A DNA stretch of 64,000 bases, taken from the NCBI RefSeq assembly GCF_029873635.1, contig NC_080422.1, forward strand, positions 17,638,049 through 17,702,048. The letters run 5' to 3'. The notes under the pieces are model-generated. The model ran no database searches. It was not told where the DNA came from and saw nothing but the letters and a program-made list of their open reading frames with translations. Shown in pieces: positions 47,091 through 59,120 of this stretch. The position numbers were made by a program, and so were the translations under genes. Position 1 is the first letter of the stretch; every line of letters starts with the position of its first letter. The stretch comes from Malania oleifera (lineage: Eukaryota; Streptophyta; Magnoliopsida; Santalales; Ximeniaceae).

Positions 47091-47265
47091 GGTTCTACAG
47101 TGGTTGATCTCTCTCTGATTTCGTGTGTAGGTTCAAGAATCTTAAAATATTTCTAAAAATTTTACCTGTGGATAGAGGCTGAAAATATGATTATTAAAAT
47201 GGGTTTTAACAATATTCCATAGCATAAAACACGCTATTAATTGCAATCAAAAATTTCAGAATATG

Positions 47266-50040
47266 TGCATAATTAAATTCTCGTTTTGGATGTTTTTAGA
47301 TGTAACAATAATTTTGCTAAACAAAATATTAACAGCTCGAGTATGTTTCATAGTTCACAATTCGCCATCAATTTGTAATTGCTTGAAAAGTAAGCACCAC
47401 AATATTTCAAAAATCAAGCTAGTTTGAAACCCAAAAATATGGGACAACTTTTTTAATACTATATCTTTTTGAAAGAGGCCTAATATCTAAATTTGTAAGA
47501 ATTTTGACAAAATATAATATAAAATTATATTAGAATTGTCCGAATTCATTCAAATTTGAATTTAAAACTTGAAATTCATACTTCCAAAAGCAGAATTCAA
47601 AGTATATTCTAGAGCTGAAACACATCAAGAGCGATAACCCATCTCACGTCCCATACCAAAAAAGTTTTGTCCAAATTCATCCAAATCCAAATCTAAAACT
47701 TGAAATTCATACTTTAAAACACAACGTTAAATGTATTATAAAGCTAGGCTACATAAATAACGATAATCCATATCATCCAAAAGCATGACAGTTAATTCGC
47801 CCATACTTTCCAAATATTATTGCTCATGCTTCCCTTAAAAAAAAGTCTTAAGAAAATAATGATAGGGTGTCCACAAAATGAAAATAATAATTGCCAACGA
47901 ATTACAAAGATATTTTAAAATTATGAAGTTAAAAATAAGAATTATCAACTCTTCTCTGAATTAATAATAGAGTTATGTCATTAATTTATCTCAAAAAAAA
48001 AAAAAAAAAAAAAGAGTAAATGAAAAATATCTCTATACAAAGCTTCACGGATGGGGAGTCCACAAAGAGAGTGGCGTCAATGCATTACGTAACTGAACAT
48101 AGCAAATTCGAAATAGGCAAATTTGAACATCTGCTTCTGCCATCCCTATCAAAAAAAAAAAAAAAAATACAAGTTGAATGTAATAAGAAATGAATTTTTT
48201 TATTCAAATAATGCAACAATATTATTTATATATATGACAGTGACCAACATTTAAGCTCCATTTTGGCTCGGAAAACATTAAAGAAATGGAAATTATCAAT
48301 AAATTTGTATTTTTCATGTTGGGTCATCAAAGAAAGTGAAAAAATATATATATCAAATTTATGAACAAAATTTAATTTTTTTCATATTTTTAATCATATT
48401 AAAATAAACTTTTAATTTTAATATTATTTTGTATAGAAGGAAAACAGCATGAGTTTCCTCCTTTTCCTTTCCTTTCCTTTCCCCAGATAAAATCCTTGAT
48501 CCAAATGACCTTTAAAGAAACACTCTTGGTTAGGCTCTAAGCTATGTTTTCCTAGAATATGCATAGCAGATGATTAAAGAACACTATATTATAAAAGAGT
48601 GACAAAAACACATTCATTTAAAAAATGACAATTCAATGTTAATATAAAAGAATGGCATACACCAATTCATTAAAAGGACATGTCCATTAGAGTAATGTTT
48701 AAACTTGAAATAAAGCATACACATTTTCATACAAGGAACCGGCCAATAAAATTAGAACCATGACGCATGTTAGATGCGCAATAAAATCATTGTTGATTTG
48801 TCTATAACTCTTAAAATAAAAGTTGTTGATCATGATACAATTTCTTGCCCTTTAAATTATATGAATGATTTGATTTTTTGATAGGGAAGATGATGTATTT
48901 TAGGCTAATAAGGTGAGAAATGTGAGTAAGCTTCCAATTAAATGATGCTTAAATGATTACTTTTCAAGCTTGATTGGACACTTACACAATTATTAACATG
49001 ATTTGTATTATCAATTGATAGACATGTTTTGGTAGTGACAATTGGTTCCACTATGCTCAAAAATCGTCTATTAAAGATATTTTAATCAAGCTGATTCCGT
49101 GTTTATTTACTTTAATGTTTATTTACTTTAATGTTTGTCTAAAGATTGTGTTTGAGTAGTTAATGTTGGGTTTAAATATTAATTTTTACGTTGTTATTTC
49201 AATGATCTATTAGGTTAATTTAATTTCTTATCTTTTGGTTTGTTATATTAAATGCTTCAAGATTGAAATAATTAGTTGTTTTAATTTGTTGTCCTCCATT
49301 TTATTGATGCAATAAGCCACCGTGGAATTAAGTTGACCCAAAAAATTGGGATTGCAAGCATGAGGGGCTAAGTTCGGTAACTTAGGTTGTGGGTTAATGT
49401 TGTTTGCTTTCCAAGGGTTGTCAATTATTCTATGATATTATTGATACACTTTTATTTAGTTAAACAGAAAATTGAAGGCATCGTTGATAAATCACTAGTG
49501 CTTATTTTTTGTTTTGTTGTTGACGTTAGGCACATCAAAACCTTAATTTAATCTAAGATTTTCATCAACTAATTTTTACATGAAATTCGATTGATGCTTA
49601 ATGAGAGTTTTTATTTTATTTCGTTCGGATGTTGCAAATTTACTCAAACTTTAGTAATAAAATTTCATCTTATTAATGTCTTGATTGGATTAACAAGAAG
49701 AGGAGTAAGGCCTAGGGAATTAGTAAACGGTGGAAGCAAATAAACGTTGAACCCGTAACCCGAGTGTTTGGTAAATTGTTTTAGTTAATCTGTTTAGTTT
49801 GGTTACATTAGTAGGTTTATATTTTTGGAAATTCGATAAAAGTTCAGTGATTTTAACATTTTTCTCAAATACCTTCCATTTTGTTTACAGTTTTCAAAAT
49901 CATAAAATAACAAAAAGACTTTCAAACCACATTTACAGCAACAGGATTTCACTAAACTTTCACAAATACTTTGATACGCAGTGGTCCTTGTGGAATACGA
50001 TTCTAGACTCATCCTTGATACAACTTAACACTTCTACACT
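47266..50040. other. Anonymous AT-rich DNA
   Basis: The match to the dead copy ends near 47265. I find no conserved protein or TG-CA element limits here. Poly-A runs lie at 47992-48013 and near 48151-48167. The end of the stretch (GTCCTTGTGGAATACGATTC near 49983) resembles wording seen near LTR/UTR borders of plant Gypsy elements. Part of 48900-50040 may therefore be an old LTR, but I cannot define it. Confidence 0.4.
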
Positions 50041-51005
50041 TGGAAGCACAACTCAGAAAGAGTCACCCGTGCCTGATGTCCTAGCCCACCGCACCAACAA
50101 CAGCCAGCTGATCCAATCCTACACTCACCCAAATGCCTCTTATGGCATCTGGGACAAGTAGAACGTTGAGAATTCCCCCGAAAAGCTCAAGATCCCATCT
50201 CCTGTTGCTGGCCCATAAAATTATCAAGCCGCCTCCATGAACCCTAGTTGGTGCTGAACTGAAAACCCTAAGGCAAAGGCCTTTTCTTCTGGTTTGCTGC
50301 ACTCTCCCCCTCCTAAATACTAGCCTCGACTGCCATGGCCCTATCCACCAGCTCATTGAAACTCTGCATCAATAACACCACTACCTTTGTGCATATACCC
50401 TGCTTCAGACCTCTCTCAAACATCCAAGCCTTCTTTGGCTCATCCGGGACCATGTGCAAAGCGAAACGAGATAGCTCCACAAACCTAGCCACATACTGCT
50501 ACACAATCATGGGTCTCTGGGTTAGATGCAGGAACTCCTCTGCCTTCACCTCTCGGATGGCAACAGGGAAGTATCTGCCAAAGAAAACTTCCCTGAAACG
50601 GCTCTAGGTAATAGATACATGCCCTCGGCACTATTCCTCCACCAACTTTGCTGATCTCCACCACCTCTTTGCTTCCCCCACCAATTTAAAGGTGGAAAAT
50701 CATACCTTTTGTTCCTCTGTGCAATCCAGTACTCCCAACAGCTCCTTCATCTCCTAAACTCAATCTTCAGCTGCAATCGGGTTCACTTCTCCTAAAAACA
50801 ACGGCGGATTCGCTCGGGTAAACTGCTAGAATGTGTAGCCCCTATTAGTTGATAGTTGACTCTGCTCTCAAGAATCCCTCCAAGTTTCCTTCCTAACCTG
50901 CCGTGCTATACTGGGTAGCACTGCCGAGGCATCAGCGTCATCTTCATTAGAGGTATCCACATGATTATCCCCTCCAACCATGATATTTTTTTCCCTGGGA
51001 TCCAT
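50040..51005 (-). pseudogene. Gypsy gag of the element behind LTR-F
   Basis: Minus strand from ATG at 51005 (MDPREKNIMVGGDNHVDTSN). It reads through ANPPLFLGEVNPIAAED, ELLGVLDCTEEQKV, WWRSAKLVEE, FFGRYFPVAIREVKAEEFLH, QYVARFVELSRFALHMVPDE and MFERGLKQGI to a decayed knuckle region (CPRCHKRHLGEC and CWCGGLGHQA). This is the chromovirus-type retrotrans_gag domain. Several stops are present. The rest of gag-pol is missing left of about 50040. Confidence 0.82.
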
Positions 51006-51368
51006 CCCCTGAAGACATGATAGAAACAGACTTAGAAACTCCTCATTTATGATAATTGAAGCAAGTATGAATGAAGAAACTACTAATATGTATGAATTCT
51101 CAATTTAAAGATTTATTCCCCTAGTTTTGTCACAAAACCAACAAGGTATCAGTCTCCAACATAACACTGACTCCACACACATACTCGACCACCCTAACGT
51201 CCTAACAAAAATTTTCGAGCCCCAGTCTTTCAACCCAAAAATGAAACCATCAATGGATTTACCATGATTTTCTTGAAATCATCATCCTAGGAAAACCACA
51301 GAAGACTGTCGAAAGATCACTTTCTCTAAGCTTCCAAACCAAAACTCACCTAATCTATCCATTCTTAT

Positions 51369-53875
51369 TGTAACACCCCGACCCCGAGGGGCCTGGGATA
51401 TTAACTTTTTACTACTAATTTACAGCGGAAGCAAATAAACTCAATTTTATTCAAACCAGAGCGCTAATTATTCATGTTACAATCACTTATTTCAAAAGAA
51501 GAAAATTACACAAACGTAAATATCTGAAATCATACTATATTTCTAATTAATCTTTATTTTTCTAATCCCCACCCGCATGCTTGCTAAGCCTGATTTCCGA
51601 CATGTCCTTCAGAGTTATCTGAAATAAAATATGATTGGGGTGAGACGACGCTCAGTAAGTAAATAAGATTATTATTAGTGTGTGGCCAAAATGAGCTTTT
51701 AAAGAATTTCGTAAAATAATATTTAATACTATAACTTCAAGACTGCTTTTAGAATAAACATAAATTTAAAAATTTCTGCATAAAACTTTTGTCATCAATT
51801 TCAACAGTAAATTTTTACAATCATATACTATAACTGTTAAATTAAACTTTTAACTTTAAAACTGTAAAAATATTTAATGATAAACATACATATACTTTTC
51901 CTTATACGTTTTCCTTAGATCGTTATTTAAGTACCAAAATGATCCTTTTCACGTAAACTTACACTTTTCCTTCAAATCATCAGTAACTTTGTACACGTAA
52001 TTAAATATGTATAAATATATATTATAAAAACCCACCCTTAGGCCTGTTTGCCGTAAGTCATGTTTACCCCCATGACTGGGTTGTGCGGTCCGAAGACTGG
52101 ACTTAGCTGGCTGGCCAACCAAACTAAATCAACGTACGTAAACTTTAAGTGAGATTTTCCTTATTAAGTCCTAGTCCGGAACCAGGTGTGCACTCAGGAG
52201 AAATCCACTAACATAAATAACCACTCTGTAAATAGTGTGGGTGCACTCTGATCCGTATAAACTTTAAGCTGCGGTACCGAGCATCTGTAACTTTGAACTT
52301 TCGTTGCCATAAGGGGTTTGAAAATCATCTTATTATAATTTATGCAATTTAAAATAATATCGTAAAAATCTCATCTTTACTCATATTTACATAAAAAATG
52401 TAACGTAGAAATAAACTCATGCCACACAATTTTTGTGTTATAAATATATATAATTTTATTTTTGAATAGAAAGAAATGCTGAAAATTTACCCGAGGGGAT
52501 TGGAACATTTCTTAACCCAAAAATAGATGCAAGTATATTAAAGATAGAACTGGTATAATTAAATATGCCTAAAAATAAACTCATGGAAATTTTGTGGAAC
52601 TAAGTAACATAATTAAAATTTACGTACAAAATAAGCTCGGGTATGAATTTAAAATAAAAAGAAACTAACATAATCAAAATTTACTTACCTTCTTCTTTTA
52701 CCGTGTGCTACGAACACAATAACTATCTTTAAGATATGAGATCGGAAAGAGTGGGTGAGTGAGAACTTACTCAAAATTCTCACTCCACCACAAATTCTTT
52801 CACTCACTAATCCTTCTCTTCCTTAGAAAATTGTTGTGAAAAATGAAGGTTGAGAGCTCCCTATTTATAGGAGAATTTTGAGGAAGAAATGGAATTTATA
52901 AAAGTGTGGGGAGATGGGTGAAATTATAATTTTTAAAAATTAAAGAATGGGCAAGGGATGGGCAAGGTATGGGTTGAGTATGGGATAGGGATGGAAGCCA
53001 TGTGGGAGTGCTTGCCACCATTCCCACTAAATAATTTTTTTTTTTTAATTAATTACTTACCTAATTAATTAATCAATAACTTAATTAATTATTCTATTAT
53101 TTTATTATTTTTTTTTCTAATCATTATTATCATTATTATTATCATTGTTATTAATTTTAAACTACTTTTAGTATTTATTTATTTTATTATTTATTTTTGA
53201 ACAAGAATTAAATTTAAATTTTAAAAACTCATGTGGGCCCCACATGGTCTTGTGGACCCCACACAACTTCGAGACCCAAATGGATCCTACGTAAGTCGAA
53301 TAACTCTTATACGATTTTATGCATCCTACATAGCTTTGAGACTTGTGAAAACCTCCATACGGCTTCGGGACTCATGTGGGCCCCACACAGTCTTGTGGGC
53401 CCCGCATAGGATACCTATATTATTATTATTTTATCATATATTTCTACAAATTATATCAGTTAAAACATTATTTTATGTACTTATTTACGTATATAAACAG
53501 TGTCTTGTGGCTCCGGGACTCATGTGGACCCCATATAGTCTTGTGGGCCCCACATAGTCTTGTGGGCCCCACATATGATACCTATATTATTATTATCTTA
53601 TTATGTATTTCGACAAATTATGTCTGTCAAAACACTATTTTATGTATATATACTTATTTACGTGTACAAATAGTGTCTATCCTATTTATCCTATGAAATT
53701 CCATTTTGACCAGGCACCTCCAGGGAGCGACTGAGCCGCAATGGTCTCTGAGCACTCGCTAAGACAAGGTCTTTCTTAGGCATCAAACATGGAATCAAGG
53801 ATCCTACAGAAAAACACTTCTGTATTGATATTAACTTAATGACTATTTTTATTATTTTATTATTATTGTACTTTA

Positions 53876-53913
<38 letters not shown>

Positions 53914-53925
53914 TAGGTCATCACA
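51369..53925 (-). mobile_element. Solo LTR of a Gypsy-type element (LTR-D) with a GTGGGCCCCAC array
   Basis: 2557 bp, reading TGTGATGACC (minus, at 53925) to GGGGTGTTACA (51369), with a perfect TSD CTTAT at 51364-51368 and 53926-53930. It lies between the primer-binding site and the gag start of the Gypsy at 50040-56158. U3 holds seven GTGGRCCCCAC-type palindromes (53233-53572) and a direct repeat of about 120 bp (53405-53535 and 53574-53695). The TATA box CTATAAATAG is at 52870-52861. It also has the conserved block GACTGGGTTGTGCGGTC (52072-52088) and hairpin TGAGACGACGCTCA (51641-51654). Confidence 0.94.
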
Positions 53926-53988
53926 CTTATCCTATCTCAACCTATACTCTGATAATTATCAACCATCAAAGTCTACAGAACCTAGCAA

Positions 53989-54006
53989 ACCTAGGCTCTA
54001 ATACCA
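53989..54006 (-). promoter_or_regulatory. Primer-binding site of the minus-strand Gypsy (LTR-F element)
   Basis: The minus strand reads TGGTATTAGAGCCTAGGT two bases after the LTR end. It is the same initiator-tRNA-type site as in the Tekay-like element at 23127. Confidence 0.9.
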
Positions 54007-54008
54007 CC

Positions 54009-55781
54009 TGTAATGTCCCGACCTATCACGTGGTCCTGGGGTGCTACTTTAGTGACATTTTTGTACCTGCTATCATATCATTATATAATTGCAGCAAAAA
54101 TAAATAAAATATTCTTCTTAAACTGTTACCAGAGTTCTAAAGTACCCTTATACACAATAGTCTCCAATTACCCATATTACATTCCATTAAAACAGTACAA
54201 CAAAACAACTCATTCCATACACCCATATTACATACTCAGGGCTTCAAACCCAATTTATATATAGTAGAGTTCTTTCTGACACTCACAAAACTAACTGGCC
54301 ATCACCCTACCTCGAAGTTCGCTAAACTCGACCTCGAGATGGTTCTGAAAAGATAATTTGTATATTGGGGTGAGACACTTCTCAGTAGGGGAGACTAAGT
54401 TAATATCAGTGTGTGGTCAGTATGCATTTCGTGTTTACAGAAAACATCCATCCTTCATTTAACCGAAAATAGCTGTTTAACATTGTATTCATTTTCCACA
54501 GTTGAAAATATTCATCTCATTTCCATGGTATAAACAATTTAGTAAATAAATAACATCATTTACATAAATCTAAAGATATGCATAAAAGAAATTCCCTGAG
54601 ACTAAACATCATTTACATCCCCCATGGTACGGGTTGTGCGGCTCGAAAGCTGGACTAAGCCTAGGGTGATCAACCCAAACTAAGTCAAATCATTCATCTA
54701 CCTCTAACTCCGACTGCAGGCATCCACAACTTAATTGCGGGTTTTCGATTGCCTTACCACTTCTTGGTTCGGACCGCTAAGGAAGGTACACCCTCTACTG
54801 AGGCTAATCAGCTGAAACCACCCTACACTTCTATCCAGAACAGTGTAGGTGCACATAGCCAAATATTGAATTTCTAGCAATGGTAGCGTACTCATAACAT
54901 AACTAATCCTCATGATTCTTAAAGCGTATTATGCAATTTAAGTAATAAAACAGTATTTCAAACTCATTTCATATAAAATATGTCATTTTATAAAACTCGC
55001 CCCCCCCCCCCCCCGGCTGTCATATGTAACTTGGCTCACAGCCTTTAAACATAATCCCAGCCCTCATAGCCATCATATAAAAAACGGCCCACAGCCGCTA
55101 CATCAAATCCCTACATTTTTACAAATAGTTCCAGTATTTCACAAATAGTTCCCGTATATTTCATAATTATTCTCAAATTCGGTTTCACAATAAACCATAG
55201 AATCATTCACCTGCCACACATTTTTGGTTAGCTTGTAGGCAACCGAGAAACACAATATATCTAGTATATAATGTCAAACCAACTTTCCACCATTCATTTT
55301 TACTTAAAATACCATATCATATATCCTAGGCTTGAAAAAGGTACATTTGAATGGTTGGCTTTCGAACAACAATTGAAAACATAAATATACATATATAGCA
55401 TTTTATTTGGTTCAACTTTAATAAAACTCTTGACTTAACTTAATCCCCTTACCTGTTTGTTGAGAGAAAAAACCTACAACCCTTTTATAACCCACCCTAC
55501 AATAAGACAAGCTCCAAAACCCTGAAAACACATTTCCCTAGAATATCAATCATTAACCATCCTCAAGCCCATACACCCCTTTTTAATGGGTTGAATGCTA
55601 AATAAACAACTCATTTCTACCCTTACCTTAACTTTAGGGTGATGCCTAGAAAGGCCCCATTCAAGAATCCACTCTGCTAGACTTGTAGAGAATTTCCCCC
55701 AGATCCTTGTAGTAACCTCCAATCGTCGATTTGGGTGACGAACGGTGGATTATCGTAGAGAGAAAGAGTGAGGCACTAGTT

Positions 55782-55833
<52 letters not shown>

Positions 55834-56158
55834 TGTGATTTCTTAATGAAGAAGAAATGAAAAATCCTATTTATAGACTGTTGACCCGGTCGCATTCGTC
55901 GATGAAATGGTGTCTTCGTCAATGAACTGCAAAAGTATGTTCGTCGACAAAAGGAGGGGTTCGTCGATGAACCCTAAGCCTAAAGTTCTTCTTGGCATTT
56001 CCTCATCAACGACGCTTGAACTTCGTCTACAAATTGTAGAAGGGACTTCGCCAACGAAACCAGGGTGTTCATCGACAAATCCTGCTATTTTCCCTCAAGA
56101 AATTTTCTTTACTTCTTTTCTTATTTATTTCCTTATTTCCTGAGTTCAGGTTTCTACA
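54009..56158 (-). repeat. 5' LTR of the minus-strand Gypsy (LTR-F)
   Basis: 2150 bp, reading TGTAGAAACC (minus, 56158) to GGTCGGGACATTACA (54009). It carries TCGTCGACGA-type motifs at 56080-55885, a TATA box CTATAAATAG (about 55876-55867), a (GA)n tract (55782-55830), the GGTTGTGCGG...CATGG block (54625-54655), and the hairpin TGAGACACTTCTCA (54371-54384). A C-homopolymer lies at 54998-55014. The 3' LTR is not in the window. Confidence 0.88.
55782..55830. repeat. (GA)n microsatellite in LTR-F
   Basis: An uninterrupted GA tract, on the minus strand (CT)n, lies just downstream of the TATA box of LTR-F. Confidence 0.95.
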
Positions 56159-57065
56159 GAAGCAACAACTAGAAGAATATCAAATGCAAAAGTTAGTACA
56201 AAGCTATACAAGGTAGCAAAAAAAAAAATGATTTTAACTTCAAAGACCTACCTTTTGGTCTAGCCATACTCAAACCAACAGATGCCAACCTCTATATGGC
56301 CAACAAGAGAAAAGGGATTCTCACCTTCTAAAGACCTTCTAAGCAGGCCTTCTATTTCTTGCCTCACATAAGTTTGAAGTGCTCATACTTCACTATATCC
56401 CTCCAAATGCTTCTTACCAACCCCTCTATAACATATAGGACAAAAGCATACTTGTCTTTTTTGTCATGGATAGAAGACACAACCCTTGACATGAAATTTT
56501 CTTCTTAGGCTTAGGACAAAAATACCCAACAAAAACTAGGATGCTACTTCAAAGAAAATTAAAACAAAAAAATACCACAAGTTTAAGAGTTTCCATCGTG
56601 AGGACAGTCAAACCACAATAGCATGTCAAGAGTTTCGAAGAAGTTAAGGAAGTAGATTTAATAATGGTTGAGGATTTTCACAAAAGACCTAAATGTGGGA
56701 ATCCAAGACCACAGAGCGGTCAACCGGCCACTTATGGGTGAACGACGGTCCCCTTTTCCCACTCTTTCCTTCGTGCACATGCGAAAAAATTGGCACTAGC
56801 CTAATAGACAATTGGCTGGCCTCTGGGTAATTTTCATAAATGTGTTATCTTTCTTCAATTGGTTGGTTCCCCTGGTGTTGCCACATGTCCCTTACTATGG
56901 ACAAGTGTCGGCCAAGATAGTGGCAACTACGTTGTCTCACATAAACTTGTATTGTTGGTGGAAATTTTGAAATTTAAATTTAAAAATTAATTTTTTTTCC
57001 ATCCCTTTTGATTGGTCTATATATTGACCATGTTGCGGTCAATGTTGGGCACATATATAGTAGGG

Positions 57066-57114
<49 letters not shown>

Positions 57115-58500
57115 CATCTTGTAAACAGAAGGGTTCGTGCACCTTTCATATTGAGATTAATGTACTTACCTTTGTGTGAGTTGCATTCTATCATGCATTG
57201 GATAGAACTTCAGGTGAGTCCCTGTACCATTTATTTTAAATTTCTAACATGTGTTATTTTATGTGTTATAAAAATGCATGTTATTGTATATGTGGTATAT
57301 GCACGTTTTAGGATCTTAGTTTTCTGTATTGACATGTTATGTTGTGTAATTTGATGAAGTAGAGTTTGCATGTTTCAAAACGAAAGTGTTGTTGGCGCTG
57401 TTTTTTCAAAAAGAAATATGTTTTCACTTTTGCACGTTTTTTACATGTGCATGTTGGAGTTTAACCTTTGCATGTCGTCTAGGATCAATGTAGAGTAGGA
57501 TAATGTTTTGGTTTCACAAAATTAGCATTAAAATATTCTATATTATGGATTTTGAATGCAGATGGCTAACAAACCCCAAGGGCACGATCAACCAGCCTTG
57601 AGGACGTGTAGACCAGTGTTTGAAGCCTACGTGATCAACTAGCTAGTTTAGAGGCGAATTTTGGCCCTTTTTTGTATTGTTTTCTAGATTTTTCTAGTGT
57701 TTACATTTGTTGGGTGATGATCGCTCAAGTCTTTTAGATAATTGTTTTCTTATATAAAAATCCAAAAATATTTTAAATTAAATTTGAGAATATTTTTTGG
57801 AATTATAGTGGCTTGATCCCTCTTTAAGGGTATGTAGGCAGCCAGAATTCACATATGGGTCCAGCCAAAACTTTGAAAAAGTTTTAAAAAACCAAAAAAA
57901 CTTTTTCCTTATTTGTAATTTTGTGTATTTTAATAAAATTAATTAAAAATTAGAAGAATAACAAAGTAGTTGGGTCTCCACAAGGATCAAACCTCTACAT
58001 AGTCCCTATGAAATACCTTTTACAATCTGTTGCAGGCAGTTGACCGCCCACTATGGTCCAACTGACTAGCCTAACCTAAGAGTCGGTGCAATTGATCGGT
58101 CACTAGAGGGCGGTCAACTGGCCCTTGTCTACTCTCATTTTTGTGCAAAGTTTTTCACAATTAACTTTAAAAAAAAAAAGTTAAAGTTAATTGTGGTAAC
58201 TATTCCTAAAATATGTATTAATAGAGTGCGTAGCTGATTAATTTCATATTTTGGAAAATTAATGGGTTACCACTTACAATCCCTATTCACAAAGATACTC
58301 CCGAAGTCAAACTCTTAAAAAGGCTTTTCCCTTTTTCTAACCTTTTCAAAAAATTAAAAATAAAGTAGCCACTCCATATTTCAAAAATAAAAAATGGATG
58401 AGTTAGGAAATCGATGGATCAGTTTTCTTACTTTTACCATATTTTCAAAATGGTCACCACACTTATTGGCTAAAAACGAATCACCCTAATCTGTTGACAC
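56159..58500. other. Anonymous region, possibly an old LTR/UTR
   Basis: No conserved domain found. It has TATATAG-like boxes near 57018 and 57053, a (GA)n tract at 57070-57111, and CTCTTTAAGGGTATGTAGGC (57820-57839), wording typical of Tat/Athila leaders. Motifs such as GCGGTCAACCGGCC (56718) and GGGCGGTCAACTGGCC (58117) look like decayed forms of the GGTCGACC palindrome. It could be a worn LTR with lost ends. Confidence 0.35.
58156..58195. repeat. Perfect 15-bp inverted repeat (hairpin)
   Basis: CACAATTAACTTTAA (58156-58170) and TTAAAGTTAATTGTG (58181-58195) are exact reverse complements around a 10-base A-rich loop. Confidence 0.95.
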
Positions 58501-58785
58501 TCATAAATGTAAACTCCTCAAGCATATAACAAGCCCTTTCTCGTTGTTCAAGAAGGCGGATAGTGAACTTCTCTGGAATGTGAAACTTCTAATGATCCTA
58601 TTGACGTCCTCAAAGGCGAAGACACTTGGTTCTACCATTGGGAGCTCCAAGTCCTCTCTAGAGATATCTAACGTGCCCACAAAAGCCATATGTTCTTCAC
58701 CAAACTCAAGAACAAGTTGGAAAGAAGGGGATAAAGGCCTTTGTGCCTCATCAAAAAGCTCTCTTGCAACAAGATACTTGACCAT
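58501..58785 (-). other. Open reading frame of unknown nature
   Basis: 94 codons without a stop on the minus strand (LVARELFDEAQRPLSP, LVLEFGEEHMAFVGTLD, VFAFEDVNRIIRSF). The composition looks protein-like and unlike the AT-rich surroundings. I do not recognise it. It may be an exon or a fragment of a retrotransposon polyprotein. No splice signals were decisive. Confidence 0.3.
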
Positions 58786-59120
58786 ATACTTTCAGCAATA
58801 CAATGCCCCCAATAGGAGCATGGTGCTCAACATAAAAGTAGTTTGAGAAGTAAAGTAAGTGAATTGCTTATTTTCAAAAAGAAAGAACAAAATAACTTTA
58901 TAAAGCAAAAAATAAAATAAAATAAAACTTAACACCAGAGTGATGGGAGGGTTTATGGCACCCAAATCAAAACCTCAAACAATTTAGAAAAAGTGAAACA
59001 AACAAGAATCCTTGACAAACAAGGTACACGAAAAGACCTTGTTTTGAACAAAGGAATGATGAAAAAGGACAACAATTGCAAAACTATAACTTTTATTAAA
59101 AAAAAACAAAACAAAAAAAC

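Noticed and set aside
50081-50607. Plus-strand frames as host exons
   Set aside because: The minus strand reads a clear Gypsy gag, so these are antisense shadows.
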